Numbered from the stretch's first letter, positions 24,101-36,480 are shown. The stretch: DNA of 64,000 nt from Rhinopomastus cyanomelas (GCA_013400115.1 VXBP01004466.1:186001-250000); one strand, 5' to 3'. Program-made: numbers and translations. Notes: generated by a model from the sequence alone, not told the origin.

Positions 24101-27100
24101 GCTGCCCAGGGGAGTTGTGAAGTCTCCTTCTTTGGAGACATTTAAAACCCATCTGGATGTGTTCCTGTGCAACTGGATCTAGGTGATCCTACTGTGGCGG
24201 GGGGTTGGGCTAGATGATCTTTAGAGCTCACTTCCAATCCCTAATGTTCTGTGAATCTGTGTGAATCTATGAATCCTAATCCTTCACTTGTTCTGCTGGG
24301 TCACCCAGGCAGGGTGCTGCCCTGTGCCTCAGTTTCCTCCTGCCAGACACCCTCTGGTACCCAGCTCACTGGGGTTGGGAGGACCAGGGCTTAGAGTCAC
24401 CTAAACCCCATGAAGCTCCAGCAGCTTCTTGTGTGGGCACCATGCCAAAGGCCTTTAATGTACAGGAACTGTTCCAGAGTCCAGGATAGGTCCCTCCCAC
24501 AGGCTGGGCAGATCCTGACCTGTCCCTAGCCCAGGCTTGTGGCCCAGTGTTGCGGCAGGGGATGCTGGCTCCAACCTCCCCAATTAAAGAACTGTTGAGG
24601 GAGATGCTGCAACCATGGCAGGGAGACCCAGATGCATGCATGAAGGAGGTTGCTCCTCCACACCCAAAATATCTTCCAGGTGGGGCTGCTTCTCCAGAGC
24701 TTCCTCACACAGACCTTCAATCAACAAAACCCATCCAAGAGGGATCCTGGGGCCACTGACCACATGGAGCTAACAATTACCTGCTTTCTGCTGGGCTTGG
24801 GCTCCTCCAGCTCAGTAGCTGGAGGCTTGAAGGACTTCCCACTGGAAAGGGAGGAAACATAGAGCAGGATGAAAAATCCATCACTTGGGCACTGAGGAAG
24901 CCCACAGTGGGGTCCCAGCTGACCCCAGAACCACTGTGCGCACTGTCCCCCATTACCTGTGTAAGCCTCCTCCCAGGGCCCATCTGTGGCTGCTGGCTCG
25001 GTGTGATGTCCTCAGTGGAGCCAGGACCAGTGGCTCTGGCCTCAGCAGGCTGTAAGAAGAAGCCGGTAGGAGCTCAATGCGGGGAAATGATGCTGAACTG
25101 TCACAGCCCAACACACCCCACCTGGGAGATCCCAGGGGACTGAGATCCCTTCCACCCACACCCCATCTACAGTTGCTTCTGTGAGCAGAGAGCCAAGGGT
25201 CTGGGATTGTGCAGAAAACAGCCGCTGTCCCCTGCTAGGGCCCAGCTCCAGGACCCCCAGGCATCAAAAACCTCCCCTAGCCCAGCCTGCAGCCTTAGGA
25301 GACCCCAATGAGATCTCCCAAGTGCATCCCACCATCCCACCCTGCCCAAGCAGGACAGGGCTGAGACAAGCTGGGCAGAACAGCAGGACACATGCAGCTG
25401 CCACACTGAAGAAGCACTGGGCAACTGGGATGGGCAGGCTCTGGGGGTGTACAGGACTCCCCAGCTGTGGGGCCAACTGGACTATGCCCTGATCCTTCAT
25501 TTAGTGCTGCTGGATGGAGACAGACAGTTCCCCTTCTCAGAGTGTCCTGAACCCCACCCATGGAGCCAGGCAGAGCAGCCCTGACCTCTCCAGGAGTGGA
25601 TATGGGGCTAGGGGTCACAGCTTGGTGAGCAGGAGGTGGGAGCCCACTGGAGGGGAACAGGCTTCCATTCATCCCAGCACAGAAGGGCCCTTCAGAGCCC
25701 CCCCAGCACTGCCTCCAGACCAGGCAGCAGGTGCTCATACCAGAAGAGGGCTATTGTGGAGGAGACAAGGGCCCCTTGTTATGGGATCTGTGCTTGGGAG
25801 GCCGGGCACAGGTAGAGGCAGGTGAGGAGTGGAGCACTGCCTCCCCCCTGGTCCCACCACCGCAACAGGCATTGGGTTCCAGCTCCCCCCACAACTCCTG
25901 TTGACACCAGCAGTGCCCAGAGCTCTGCCCAGAAGCAGATCCAGACCCAGACCCATTTGCCAACCAAAGCCCACTCTGTGCTAACCTGGAGTGCAGTGTG
26001 GCACAAGGGCACAGCACATCACCTTGTCAGCATCCCATAAAAAAGCAGCCCCCCAGCAAGAGCTGCTACACTGCAGAGCCCCCATCATCCTACACACAAG
26101 ATGCAGTCTGGCTTAGCCCTGCCCAGTGGCCACCTCCTCCTCTCCAGATACCTCCAGAATTCCATACAGGACACGGGGGCTGGCCCCAGAGCTGGGAGAG
26201 GGCTTGGGCACAGCACAGCCCCTACATTCCTGAAGCTCATCCCAGGAGCACCAGAGCTGGTGGAAAGGAGGGAGGGCAAAGCCTTGGGAAGCGTCATAAA
26301 GGTGGAATGAGCCATCCCAGGGAAATGCTAGAGCTGCAGCTCCTGGTGCTATCCCTGAGAGCATCTAAATGAAACCAGTCTGACCAAAGCTGCCAGCTCT
26401 CTCAGACTGTGGCCAGGAGCCTCTCAGCAGCTCCCAGGAAAACTCTTGTTGCTGCGCCAACGTAGCCCCAGCAAACCACAATGGGATTGCCAGGGAGCCC
26501 ACCCTCCACCAGCCCCACTCATTTCCCCAGCTCATGACACAGCATACCCCCAGCCCTTACACCTCTCCAGAAGGAGCTGATAGCTGCTACCAGCACCCAA
26601 AGAGACCTCCATGCTCCAAAGCCAGCTCTGGCAAAGTACTGAGCTACCTGCAGCGTCACTCTGCACACAGAGCCCCTGTTTGACCACCCAACCTTTTTCT
26701 GACTGCAGGGGTGCAACCCATGACCAACCCCCAAAAGCTCTTACCTTCACACTCTGTGCCTAGGGTTGTGCTGCCCAGGACTTGCAGACAAATGGCTTCT
26801 GCCAGCCCTTCCCATCAGCTTAACCAGCCCAAGCTCCACAGCTCTGCCCACCCAGCCCCTCCCCAGCCCTCCAAGTTCTCCTACTTTTGTTTCTTGCTAT
26901 AGCCCCTTTCCTTCTCCTTCCCTGGTTCATCCTAGTGCCTGCAGGACAAGGTGGATTCATGAGCACTGGCAGCAGTAGGGACCTCTGCTGCCTTCTGAGC
27001 TGCTGGGTATGCTGCAGAAGCACCTGTGGCAGAGCAGGGTCCAGACCAGGTGGAAGAAGGCCAGTGCAGGTTGGTGGGAACTGGGATCCACCCCCACCAA

Positions 27101-29542
27101 GGGCCAGGCACAGTGCATGGCACTTGCTCATCACTTCTTCCAGGACTTGTGCTGGCCTGATAACCTGAATCTGCATATCAGCGCCTCCCTGCTCTCACAT
27201 CACAACACTGGGTGCTGGAGCTGCTCCCCAGCATTGCCAATGCCATCCTGGCTCTGGCTGCTGCCCCAACCATGCCAGGGAGGGCATGGGGCAGCCAGCC
27301 CCCTGCGCTGCCAAACAGCAGCCCAGTGGCACTTCAGGAAGCCATATGCCTTGACGTCACCCGCCAGGATGTGATGCCTGGTTGACTCAGAAGATTACAA
27401 CCCTCCCCCTGCCCAGCCGAAGCACGATGGGTCACTTGTCAAGGAGTGGCTCATGACTCCCTGGGCACCAGCCACCACAGCAGAGCCAGCCAAGCCTGGG
27501 TGCGTGGCTTGCACAAATATGACGTCTCTGGTCCACGGCCACTCTCCATTTCCGGATGATAATGCTGTGTGTGAGCGCTGGGAGCGCACACTCCTGCCTT
27601 ATCTTCAGCAAACACTCCCAGGGTCCTGCAGAGCCATTTGGGGCAGCCGAAGCATCAATACGAAGCAGCTCTTGGAAGGCCCTTGCTCCATCCCACCATG
27701 AAGGGCCAAGCTCCAAAAGGCATCTTTCCCTGGCACAGAGGGATGGCCTAGTAGGGAGAGGGATGTGCTGTGCCCAGCCAAACCCTGGAGGCTCTGGGAG
27801 GACAGGGGCTTTTCACTTGTCCTCACCACTGCCACCAGCTCTGCACTGAACTGGGAAAACTTGGTGTTGCTGTAGGTGTGTGGCCTCTGGGTGTTTCAGT
27901 GCATCTGTTGGGCAGCCCTAGTCTGCTGGGTAGGTGGCTCAGGCTGGACAGGCAGCGATCACAGGTTGGTGTGTTTGCAAACACGAGGAACCAGAGCAAG
28001 GACTCACTCTGGTTTGGATCTAGCATTAGCAGTTGGGTTAAAGCCACAGCAAAAAATCCAAGAGAGTTTTGGAGAATGAGTTGGCTCCCTAATACATTGG
28101 CATGGGCTCCTCTTTGGGGCTGGATGAGTTGATCCTTGGGTCAGGAGCTCATGCTGGCTCTGCAGCCAGGGAGGCAGGGCTTCAGCAGGTCTGAGTTACC
28201 TGTAACCTGCCAGGGCTGGGGAAAACCTGTTCCTAGCATCCATCCACAGGTCTCTTCCATATCTGATTCCTGGGGCTGGGAATGGACACTGTGCCAGGGC
28301 ACAGCTGGTTTCCATTCCCAGCTCCAGTGTGACCCTTGGGCTTAGCCTGCTGCCTCAGTTTCCCCTCTCATTCAGATCCAGCTCTTTGCAGTGAGCTGCT
28401 CCACAGCCCAGCTGTAACCAGTCCCAGCAGCCACAGTACCTGCTAACACTGCTGCCATCGACTCTGCTGCTCACCCAGCACTGCGAGAGTGGAAACTCCA
28501 CCTCTGTCCGGGCTGCTGGGGATACGGGAGGGGAGATTATTTGCCCGGGGCAGGACAGGAGAGGGCAGACAGAGAAGAGTGTCTGAAGCCCAGGGCAGCC
28601 CAGCCAGCTGCATCTTCACTAACTTCCAGCACAAACCTCATTACAGTCCCCATAGCACCCTCCGCTCCCAGGCAGCACCCAGGAGCTCCCAGCGTGCAGA
28701 TGAGGGACACTCGTAGAGCTCTACTGGTACCCTGGGTGATGCTCGCAGGAGAGGAAGCCGGCTGGTCCTGCTGCGTAGCGTCCTCCACCCCCTGCCCATC
28801 CGCTTCCCAGTGCTCCCTGGGGAACTCTACGAGTTTGCAAGAGATGGAGAGAGCCACGGGGGGTCTGAGCAGCCTGTGCCCTGCCCTTGCACTGGGGGGG
28901 GGGGNNNNNNNNNNNNNNNNNNNNNNNNNNNNNNGGGTCAGTGCAGCTCCATGGGGGCCAAACCCCCCCCCTGCCCCTGACACTCGTCCAGCTCCGGTCC
29001 TGTATCAGCCCAGCGGGGACCAGCAGGGGTTCCGGTCGCTGCAATGGAGTTGGATCCTTCCCAGCAGCCCGCAGACCCACCAACGGTTTCTGTGCACTGT
29101 GATGGGCTGAACCTATACGGGGACCTCCAGATGTCCCAGTCCTACTCTGAGCAACCTGGGCTCGGCTGGTGGTCGCGGGCAGGACTCGGTGCCCGGGACA
29201 CCCTTGGGTGGCGGGGGCTGGGAGGGGGTCAGAGCCAGCTTCATGCAATTCTCAAAGCACCCCACAACGGGGGGCACAGAGGGCTAACCCACACTGAGGG
29301 GCTCACAGCAGCACCCCAGTCCCCCCTTCCCATCCCAATACACGCTGGACTGGCACAACCCTGCCTAACTCCGCCCTCCCGGTCCCCCCAAGCCCCCTGG
29401 TACCCCTCACCCCGTACCTGGCTATGAGCCTCTGGCTGCTGGATGGCTCCACCGTAGCGTAGTAGTGTCCGTAGAGGAGCAGGGAGGATGTTAAACCCGT
29501 CAGGAGCAGAAAACAGAGCCGTTTCCAGTACGGGGGCCCCAT
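21194..29542 (-). CDS. ST6GALNAC2: alpha-N-acetylgalactosaminide alpha-2,6-sialyltransferase 2
   Basis: Transfers sialic acid from CMP-Neu5Ac to C6 of the GalNAc of O-glycans, mainly the Gal-beta1,3-GalNAc core; a Golgi type II membrane protein. Coding exons: 29418-29542, 24957-25049, 24781-24841, 23808-23982, 22852-23017, 22635-22773, 22381-22484, 22188-22271, 21469-21568, 21194-21361. All junctions are GT-AG, phases agree throughout, and the total is 404 residues, the length I recall for the chicken enzyme. Residues 9-27 are the signal anchor and 28-93 a divergent stem. The catalytic domain has sialylmotif L (from C181, AVVGNGGILNG), motif S around YMPSTGALMLLTALHTCDQ with C347, motif III HYYE at 366-369, and the VS pair H381/E386. 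C181 and C347 should form the family disulfide. Exon 1 has an alternative donor 7 bases downstream (GG/gtgagg), but only AG/gtacgg keeps the frame open through exon 3. Exons 2-3 are the least certain part because the stem is poorly conserved. Confidence 0.96.
24084..24275 (+). mobile_element. CR1 3' fragment in ST6GALNAC2 intron 3
   Basis: Begins at the CR1 block 'cagagcactggaaggggctg', continues through GGTGATCCTACTGTGGCGG and GGGCTAGATGATCTTTAGAG, and ends with three degenerate copies of a TGTGAATCT-type tail. It is antisense to the host gene and lies between exons 4 and 3. Confidence 0.9.
28905..28934. other. assembly gap, 30 N
   Basis: Thirty unknown bases directly after a run of eleven G, in intron 1 of ST6GALNAC2. 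The G-rich left edge suggests a homopolymer or G-quadruplex tract that failed to assemble. The true length is unknown. No exon needs to lie here. Confidence 0.95.
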
Positions 29543-29900
29543 CCCAGCACTTCAACCGCTAGAGCAGCACGGGGAATTGGTAGGTGGGAGCCCGGGCTGG
29601 GTGCGGAGCACCCTGCGAACTTCCCGGCTCTGTCCTGTCCTGGTGGGTGCGGGCCCGGCTCCGGCCCAGCTCTGTCCTGCCCTGGGTACCCCGCGATGCG
29701 TGCCCACTCTGTCCTGCCGTGGGTGCCCGCTATGCCCTGCACTGGGTGCCCAGCTGCACCTTGGAACAGGCTGGGATGTTCCTCGGGAGCGGTGGGAGGG
29801 AGGGTGTGAGCCGGAGGGAGGAGGCACCAGGCTGACTGGTTCAGACTTGCTGAGAAAAAAAGCACTTTTGAGCTGCTTTTTTTGCGAGCTGGGGATTAAA
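29543..29900 (-). promoter_or_regulatory. ST6GALNAC2: GC-rich 5' region and probable promoter of ST6GALNAC2
   Basis: This stretch directly upstream of the start codon is GC-rich and contains scattered CpG (for example GTACCCCGCGATGCGTGCCC at 29687-29706, plus strand) without a TATA box in the expected place. It should hold the 5' untranslated region and core promoter. The start site cannot be fixed from sequence alone. Confidence 0.45.
29620..29770. repeat. degenerate tandem repeat in ST6GALNAC2 5' region
   Basis: About three imperfect units share the core CTCTGTCCTGCCCTGGGT and a following GC-rich segment, with extra partial copies (CTGTCCTGTCCTGG, GCCCTGCACTGGGTGCCC). Unit length varies from about 30 to 45 bases. 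Confidence 0.55.
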
Positions 29901-32900
29901 CATTTACCCAGACCGGCTGGGAAATGTGTGGTGGTTTGGTCGCTCTGGGGGGTTTTTTTAACTCCTTTTCATGCCACCCACCTACAGCTCGAAAAGCGCT
30001 GGGATTTCCCCATCGTCTAACTTTTCTTGGGTTACGCACTCTGCTTTCACCCACAGCCCCACACAACACCTCTGACCGCACGGGGCAGCCACTGAGCGTG
30101 GCTGGATGGTGCTGGTCTCTGAAAGGGTTTTATCCCAAACTCCAGGCTCTAAAGAAATCTGGCCTCGCAGTGCTCCATGGCAGCACCATGGCACAACCCT
30201 GTGCCAAGGGAAAACCACTGCCGTGGGGACGAATCCGGTGCCATAAGTGGTGGGCACTGGTGGGGGGGCTGCCGCCCGCTCCCTGGCTGAGCACATCGCC
30301 CCCCAGAACGTGGGTTTGCAGCAAAGGAAACCGTTCTGGGCTTTGTGTTGAGTTTGAGCTGGGTCAGGGAGGAAAAATGAGTTTGGGGGTTTTTTGGGGG
30401 GGGAGAGGAGATCCAAATGAAGCGTTGTGGTGTTTTGGGAAGAAAACTGCTTCAGTCTGCTTTTTTGAAAAAATACTTTAACAAAGCAAACTGCCCCACA
30501 AACGAAGGTCTATAGTAACCCGTATTTGTTAGAGTGGGGGAAGGGACACAGCAAGGAAAACATCAACCTGCAGTGATTTTGGGGAGGGGGTGCTGGATTT
30601 TTAGGAAGAGCTCAGCAGCACCCTGAGCCCTGCTGCACCCAAACCCTCAGCCTTACACCCACAGCTCCCCAAACACCCGTGACATGTTGCCCTAGGGTGT
30701 TACCCACCCCCAGCCCCTCAGAGCCAGAAATGTGGAGCCAAACCACATCCCAGCTCCCCAGTCCCAGTTCACGGCTGCTTTTACAACCTCCGGCCCTGCT
30801 ACCCCCCGTTTCCAGTCCTCCTGCACAGCCATATTTCTCATGATGCTGCTCATTCAGAGCACGTTAAAGGCAAAGATCATTTCACATTGGTCTGCTCCTG
30901 TCTCCACATATTGTTACTGCAAATCCCCCAGTTGCCTGTCCAGGTTCTCTCAGAATTCTGGCTTTGCAGAGTTGGGGAGGGGCTGGCACTGTGCTGGCAC
31001 CCATGAAGTGCTGAGGTTGCAGTGTTAACAATGTCCTGCTGTGACGGTGGGGTCTGGCAGTGCTGGCCTCATCCCAGAGAGTGGACATTGGACTTGGGTT
31101 CAATGGCTGATTTTAAAGAAAACTTAGAGGGAACTGGCTCCACTGTGGTGCAGGGTCTGGACATGGCATGGGGCATCTTGGGGAAGGGCAGAGCAGGGCA
31201 GAAGAGGGATAGGCAGGACCAACCATCACCATGTAGAGTCAAATCAGCTCAGCTGGAACTGAAACTACAGGAGGAAGGCAGGAAGGAGTTAACTTGTACC
31301 CCAGCAGTAAAGGGCAGTTCAGAGAAATGTGGGTGCCCTGACGGAAGAAGGAGAGTTAGGACAAATGTCTGGGATTCTGCTCAAAGGTCTCCCCCAGGCT
31401 GGAGTCTCTCCCCATCCAGCGTGACCCGGGGATCACTCTGAGGAGGCAGATTGGCTCCCTGGGACCCTGCACCTCTCCTCCTGTGCTCTCAGCTATGGCC
31501 CTTTGTTAATCAAAGGTAATTATTACCCACTGTTCCAGAAAGTCAAAAGGGACATAGCAAGGCTCAGCCCCGAAGGTGGACAACCAATGGTCTGGAGCGA
31601 GTGGCCTGGGGAAAGTCAGGAATTTGCCATCTGGAGACATTTACAGCCCAATTATTCATTTGCTCAGAGGGAGGGAGGAGCTGACTCCTTCACACCCTTC
31701 CCAAGTCTGTTTCCATGAAAGAGGGTTTTCTTCTGTTGGTTTTCCTTTTTCAAAGGGGTGCAAATGAGATGCACAAGTTCTTCATCTGCTCTGCTTGCTT
31801 AGCCTTACAGTTCATTCTGGCCCATGCCCCCACATTAAGTGGTGCCAAGTTACAGAAGTGCGAAAACCTTTTAGGCTGATAATTGCAAAAAAAAGGATTA
31901 TGAAAAGAACACAAAAGAAATGACAGTAAAAGGCAGCAAGGATCACTTCTAGCCTGGGCTTTTCAGTCTGGAAACAAACCCCAACCACCCACAGGAAAGC
32001 AGCACATTTTGCACCAGCTGGCTGTTGGCCACAGTTTGGGGGAGGAAAGTCTTATCGTTGTCACCACAAACTGTCCAGCTGGGAGAAAGAGATCTTCAAA
32101 AAGCTCCTGGAGGATCTGTAAATCCCAATTTGTTCAGCACAGGGCTGAGGAGCATTTCAGAAAGGGCCAAAAATCTGCTCATAGGAAATAACCCTGGAAT
32201 GCAAAGTCTGGATGTAGGGATGGCAGCGCTGTGTCAGCCCTGCTGTGAACACAGGGCCATATGACTGTGTGCGGAGACAAGGCCATCGCTTCACGAGGCA
32301 GCTCTCAGCAGATGTGTGGGGAGGCTGACTCACAGCCTCTTCTTGATGGGGTGAGGAGAGCAGTGGGAATGGGAAAGTGTCTCAGCCAAACCCGTCTCCC
32401 CTCACCGGGTTCCCTGCAGAAATGGGGTCAGGCAAAGCACCTGCCCACAGCAGCGCTGCCTGGGTGGTGCTGTGGGTGCTCTGCGATGGTCTTCACTTGG
32501 ATTTTTAGGTGTTACTGCAACCCCCGTGAGGTGAGTGGGGAAGTGACCACTTGGCCATGGGGAGCCTGAGAAACAACAGCACCTGCCTGTGAGAGGGCAG
32601 ATGCTCAAAGCTGCACTCAGCATCACCTCATGGCAACCGCAGCTCTGAACACCCCATGTGTCAGGATGTGGCCCATGGGGCAAAGCACCCTTTAGTCCTC
32701 TCCTGCTCTTCCCAAAAGCAATGCTTTTGGGGTTATGAGGATGAGCCATGGGCTGGGGTTCAGGCTGGGCTCTCACACACGGTAGCAGTTCATGGTTTAT
32801 GTTGGGTTGTGTCCCTCAGCTCTGCAGAGGCCCAGCCCAGCTCTTATCGCAGAGACGTCTGTGCATAGCCGAGCCCTTTGTCAGCTCTGAACCGTTGGCT

Positions 32901-33143
32901 GGGGCCTCGATAAGCTGAACACACAGTCTCAAAGCCATCCCCTCTCCGCCAGGCATGAGGCAACCTATGAGGCTTGAGGTTATGCCCTGCAGGGGTGCAG
33001 AGCTGGGAAACATGTTAGAAATTTGGGTGACAACACCAAGGGCTGCCTCTTTTCCTTTCTTGGCAGCCTGGACCAGGCAGAGCAGAGGTGGACTGATCCT
33101 GGTCTGTTCTCAGCAGCATGAAGTCCCCGAGGTGCCAGGCACC
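29901..33143. other. intergenic, no gene seen
   Basis: This is the left part of the spacer between the two sialyltransferase genes. No exon, RNA gene or known repeat could be supported. Frames open for about 100-180 codons at 29.9-30.5 kb overlap on both strands and match nothing. Confidence 0.5.
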
Positions 33144-33555
33144 ATAGGATTATAGGAACATCTAGATTGGAAGAGACCTCTAAGTCCAACCTTCGACGTA
33201 GCACTTCAGGTAACCGCTAACCCCTGTCCCTCACATATCTCCACATCTTCTAAATCCCTCCAGGGATGAGGGCTCCACCATTGCCCTTTTGGGCAAGAAA
33301 TTATTCTTCATGTCCAGTCTAAACCTTCCCTGTTGCCACTTGAGGTTGTTTCCTCTGATCCTGTCAGTTGCTGCTGGCTCCACTCTCCTGTCAGGGAGTT
33401 GCAAAGAGTGAGAAGGTCTCCCTCGAGCCTCCTTTTCTCCAGGCTAAACCCATTTGTGCTCCAGACCCTTGCCCAGCTCCGTTGCTCCAGCTGCAGCCCC
33501 AGCAGTTGTTTTTGCCTGCAGGGCCCTGCCCCACACCAGAAGATCAGGGCTCCCT
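33144..33555 (-). mobile_element. CR1 LINE fragment, minus strand
   Basis: Inverted CR1 3' end: GAACATCTAGATTGGAAGAG, then AAGAAATTATTCTTCATGTC and a block on 'cctccttttctccaggctaa'. The tail microsatellite is reduced to ATAGGATTATAGGAA. The right edge decays gradually and is approximate. Confidence 0.85.
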
Positions 33556-33954
33556 GCAGGGGAGGTGCTAGAGGTCCTTTGGTGCTTTTTGCACAACAAA
33601 GCCATGGGCTGCTCCTTTATCTCTCTCTCCCTCCCCTATTATCAATAGTTTTTCTGGTCCAACTGGATTTCCCTGCTGCCACAAACTCAACAAATTAAAA
33701 AGGTCCACACAGAAGAGGTGAAAAGGTTGAATCCCCCAGCCCTGCACCGACAGACTGCCCTAAAGCTCTCTGCAACTGGGGATCACAAACAGCACCTGTT
33801 AGTCACCATCACAGGGGGTTCTAATCTGTCAGTCTCCTTATACCAATTCTGTGCAGGCCTGGAGCAGGCAAATGCCTCTGCTGCATTCTCAGAGCTGGGA
33901 GCAGCTGTTGGTGTTCAGCTCTGGCTGCTCTGCAATTTGGTTTGTTGCGTGGGA

Positions 33955-34480
33955 AGAATTGTAGAAGATTCAGATAGGAAGGGATTATATTCAGAAACCT
34001 CAGAGATTATATATCCCAAACCCCTGCCACGGGCAGCAGCAACTCTCAACCAGACTTGGTTGTCCAAGGTTTCATCCAACTTGGCCTTGAACACTTCCAT
34101 GGAGGGGGCAACCACAGCCTCTCTGGACAATTGATTCTAGACTCTTTGCACCCTTGGACTGAAGAACTTCTTCATAAGATCCAGTCTGAACCTCCTCTCC
34201 TTCAGTTTCAAACCATTTCTTCCTGTCCTATCACTAGATCCCCTTGGGAAAAGTCCCTCTTCAGCCTTCCTGTAGGTTCCCTTCAGGCACTTGAAGGCAG
34301 CTCTAAGGTCTCCCCAGAACCTTCTCTTCCATGGGCTGAACGACTCCAGGTCACTTAGCCTGTCCTCATAGCAAAGGTGCCCCTTGGATCTTCTTTGTGG
34401 TCTTCTCTGGACTCACTCCAACAGTTCTGTGTCCTTTTGTTGGAGACACCAGAAGTAGCTGTAAGGTGGGGTGTCACAAA
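33955..34480 (-). mobile_element. CR1 LINE fragment, minus strand, different subfamily
   Basis: Inverted CR1 with blocks such as 'gttgtccaaggtttcatcca', 'cttgaacacttccatggagg' and 'ctgaagaacttcttcataag', ending near 'gagacaccagaagtagctgt'. Wording differs from the copy at 33.1 kb, so this is a separate, older insertion and not a continuation. The tail is lost. Confidence 0.85.
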
Positions 34481-34490
34481 AGTGACACCC
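34469..34490. other. perfect 9-bp hairpin with AAAA loop
   Basis: GGGTGTCAC and GTGACACCC flank a four-base loop. It lies at the internal edge of the CR1 copy on its left. No T-run or gene end is attached to it, so a terminator role is not supported. Confidence 0.6.
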
Positions 34491-35175
34491 TGGATGTGCC
34501 ACCATGGCACCAGACAGCACCTGTTGGGTTTAGTCTTGGCTACCAGTGCTAGCAGGCACCCTGAGATGCATCCCTGTCCCCCAGCCCAGCAAGTTCCCAT
34601 CTGCTTGCTCCTGCTTCAGCCCCAGCCCCACTAGAAGAGCTATGTGCCCATGGACATGCAGCAGGACATGGTCCATACTTCTGCTCAGCAGGAGAAGAGT
34701 CACCACAAAAATGGGAAGAAGGGGAAAGCAAACAACAGATTCACAGCCTTACCAGGAAGGTGACCCTGCAAGAGCTGCTGGGTGACAAGGGGACTTGTTT
34801 CCCACAACCTGGACAGGGAACGCTCAAAGGCAGTTAACCCCCAGAGAGAGGTCAGGCCTGGCTGTAATAATGGCTCCTGGAAGGCAGGGCACACCCTACA
34901 GCAGATTCTAGACACATTCATCTATTTATTTCCCCAACCAGATGTCTCTGTTTAAATCCAGCAGACCCCAGAGCTCCTAGAAGGCACTTGGTATCAGGTC
35001 AGTCAGTACCTGAGCAGGAGTTGCTGTGCCTGAGACATCTCTCCGAGCATCAGACCCAGCTCCCATCGCTGTGTTTTACAAGCCAAAGCTGCATCTTTGC
35101 AGCTACACTGCAGCCGCAAGAATAGCACTTGCAGGTACCAAAGCTCCTCAGTGCATGTCCCTACAGAGTCCAAGG
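34491..35175. other. intergenic, no gene seen
   Basis: No gene or repeat recognised in this stretch. Confidence 0.5.
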
Positions 35176-35365
35176 GGCACCTGGCTGGCTCAGTTGGTAG
35201 AGCATGGGACTCTGAATTCCTGCGATCATGGGTTTCAGGCCATGTAGGACATCTTGAGACAGTACTCTAGGCTTATCCTGCTCCAGCAGTGGGGGGGTGG
35301 ACTTAGATGATCTTTCGAGGTCCCTTCCAACCTCTAACATTCTGTGATCCTGTGTAATTCTGTGA
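35176..35365 (+). mobile_element. tRNA-derived SINE with CR1-like tail
   Basis: The 5' part (35176-35250) resembles tRNA-Lys: A box TGGCTCAGTTGG at 35186-35197, AGCATGGGACTCTGAAT across the D and anticodon arms, and a B box-like GGTTTCAGGCC at 35231-35241. The anticodon triplet would be CTG in place of CTT, and the acceptor stem does not pair. From about 35255 the sequence becomes a CR1 3' end (GTGGACTTAGATGATCTTTC, then CTTCCAACCTCTAACATTCT) with the TCTGTGA-type tail. A tRNA head fused to a LINE tail is the standard SINE layout. Retrotransposition would have depended on CR1 enzymes. Confidence 0.75.
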
Positions 35366-36480
35366 GCTCCTGGGCCAGAAGTCCTACAGGCAGGCAGGCG
35401 TTATAAAGTGAAGGACGGTGGACGACAGTAGTCTGGTGCAGTGTGAACAGCTACAGGGCTGTGCCTGGCCCTGGGACACGGCTGTGCCAAAGCTGGAGGT
35501 GCCAGCCGTGATGCGACCGGTCCCTGAACAGGAGCTGCCACCTGCTGGCACTGGGACAATCCTGCTGGGCTACCAGCCAGCAGGGAGAACCTGGATCGGG
35601 ACATTTGGGATGGCCCTGTACCATGGCACAAGATCAGCTCAGCTGCACTGAGGAGGCCAGGGTTGCTCCAGCACAGCCCTAGAACACACACCCAGCTGAG
35701 GGACTCATCCCAGCTCTGAATCCTGGCTCTGGTCAAGGGTGCTCTGGCTGTAGGTGACCTCCTCATGTTCTGCTAAACTGGAGTTGGCTGGGAAATTCCT
35801 CCTTTAAACTTCCTGTGTCTTCTCTGGACCTGATGCCACAAGGTGAGATGCAGCTGGATTTGTGATCATGGGAAGCCCACAAGGCACAAGGAACAGGAGC
35901 AAAATGAGGATGTGAAGAGGGCCACCAGGTGAGAGCTGCTTTTGTGGGGCCAGATGTAATACTTTTTTGAGCTTGCTGGGGAACTCCAGACTACAGCAGA
36001 AGGCCTTCTCCGGCCAAAGGTTATCCCTGGTGACATCAAAGTATACCAGTTGTGCTGGAAGAAGCACCTGGAGGAGATAGGCTCTGCTGGTACAGAAAAA
36101 TTCATGGGAGATTTCCTTCCCTGGACTCTGGGAAGCCTTGGCTGCCCATCGGGGTCCCCTTGTTCAGCAGGACTCAGCCTCATCCCACTTCCCAGAGGAA
36201 AAGGAAACAAAAGAGGAGGAGGGGGAAGGGAAAGGTCTTAGAGAAACTTCTTCCAACTTCTCTGGAAGAGAAAAGCCTTATTCAGGCAAAAAGAATACCC
36301 ATGGGGAGGTGGTCACTAAGCAACCCACAGCAATTCGGTACAGCACAACACACGGGCAAGGAGCAAGAGCTCAGCCCAGTGAGTGCTGGGCAGGGTGACT
36401 GCAGGGCCTGTGGACAGGGAACATGTATGCACAGCCACAGCAATGGGCTGAGATACCCAGTGGGGTCCAGAGCTTCTGGG
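35366..36480. other. intergenic, no gene seen
   Basis: No supported gene. A purine-rich stretch at 36185-36235 is the only compositional feature. Confidence 0.5.

Noticed and set aside
34469..34490. terminator hairpin
   Set aside because: A perfect stem, but in decayed CR1-derived sequence of a eukaryote, without a transcript ending there.
35186..35248. functional tRNA gene
   Set aside because: The acceptor stem does not pair, the B box is altered, the anticodon does not match the Lys body, and a CR1 tail follows directly.
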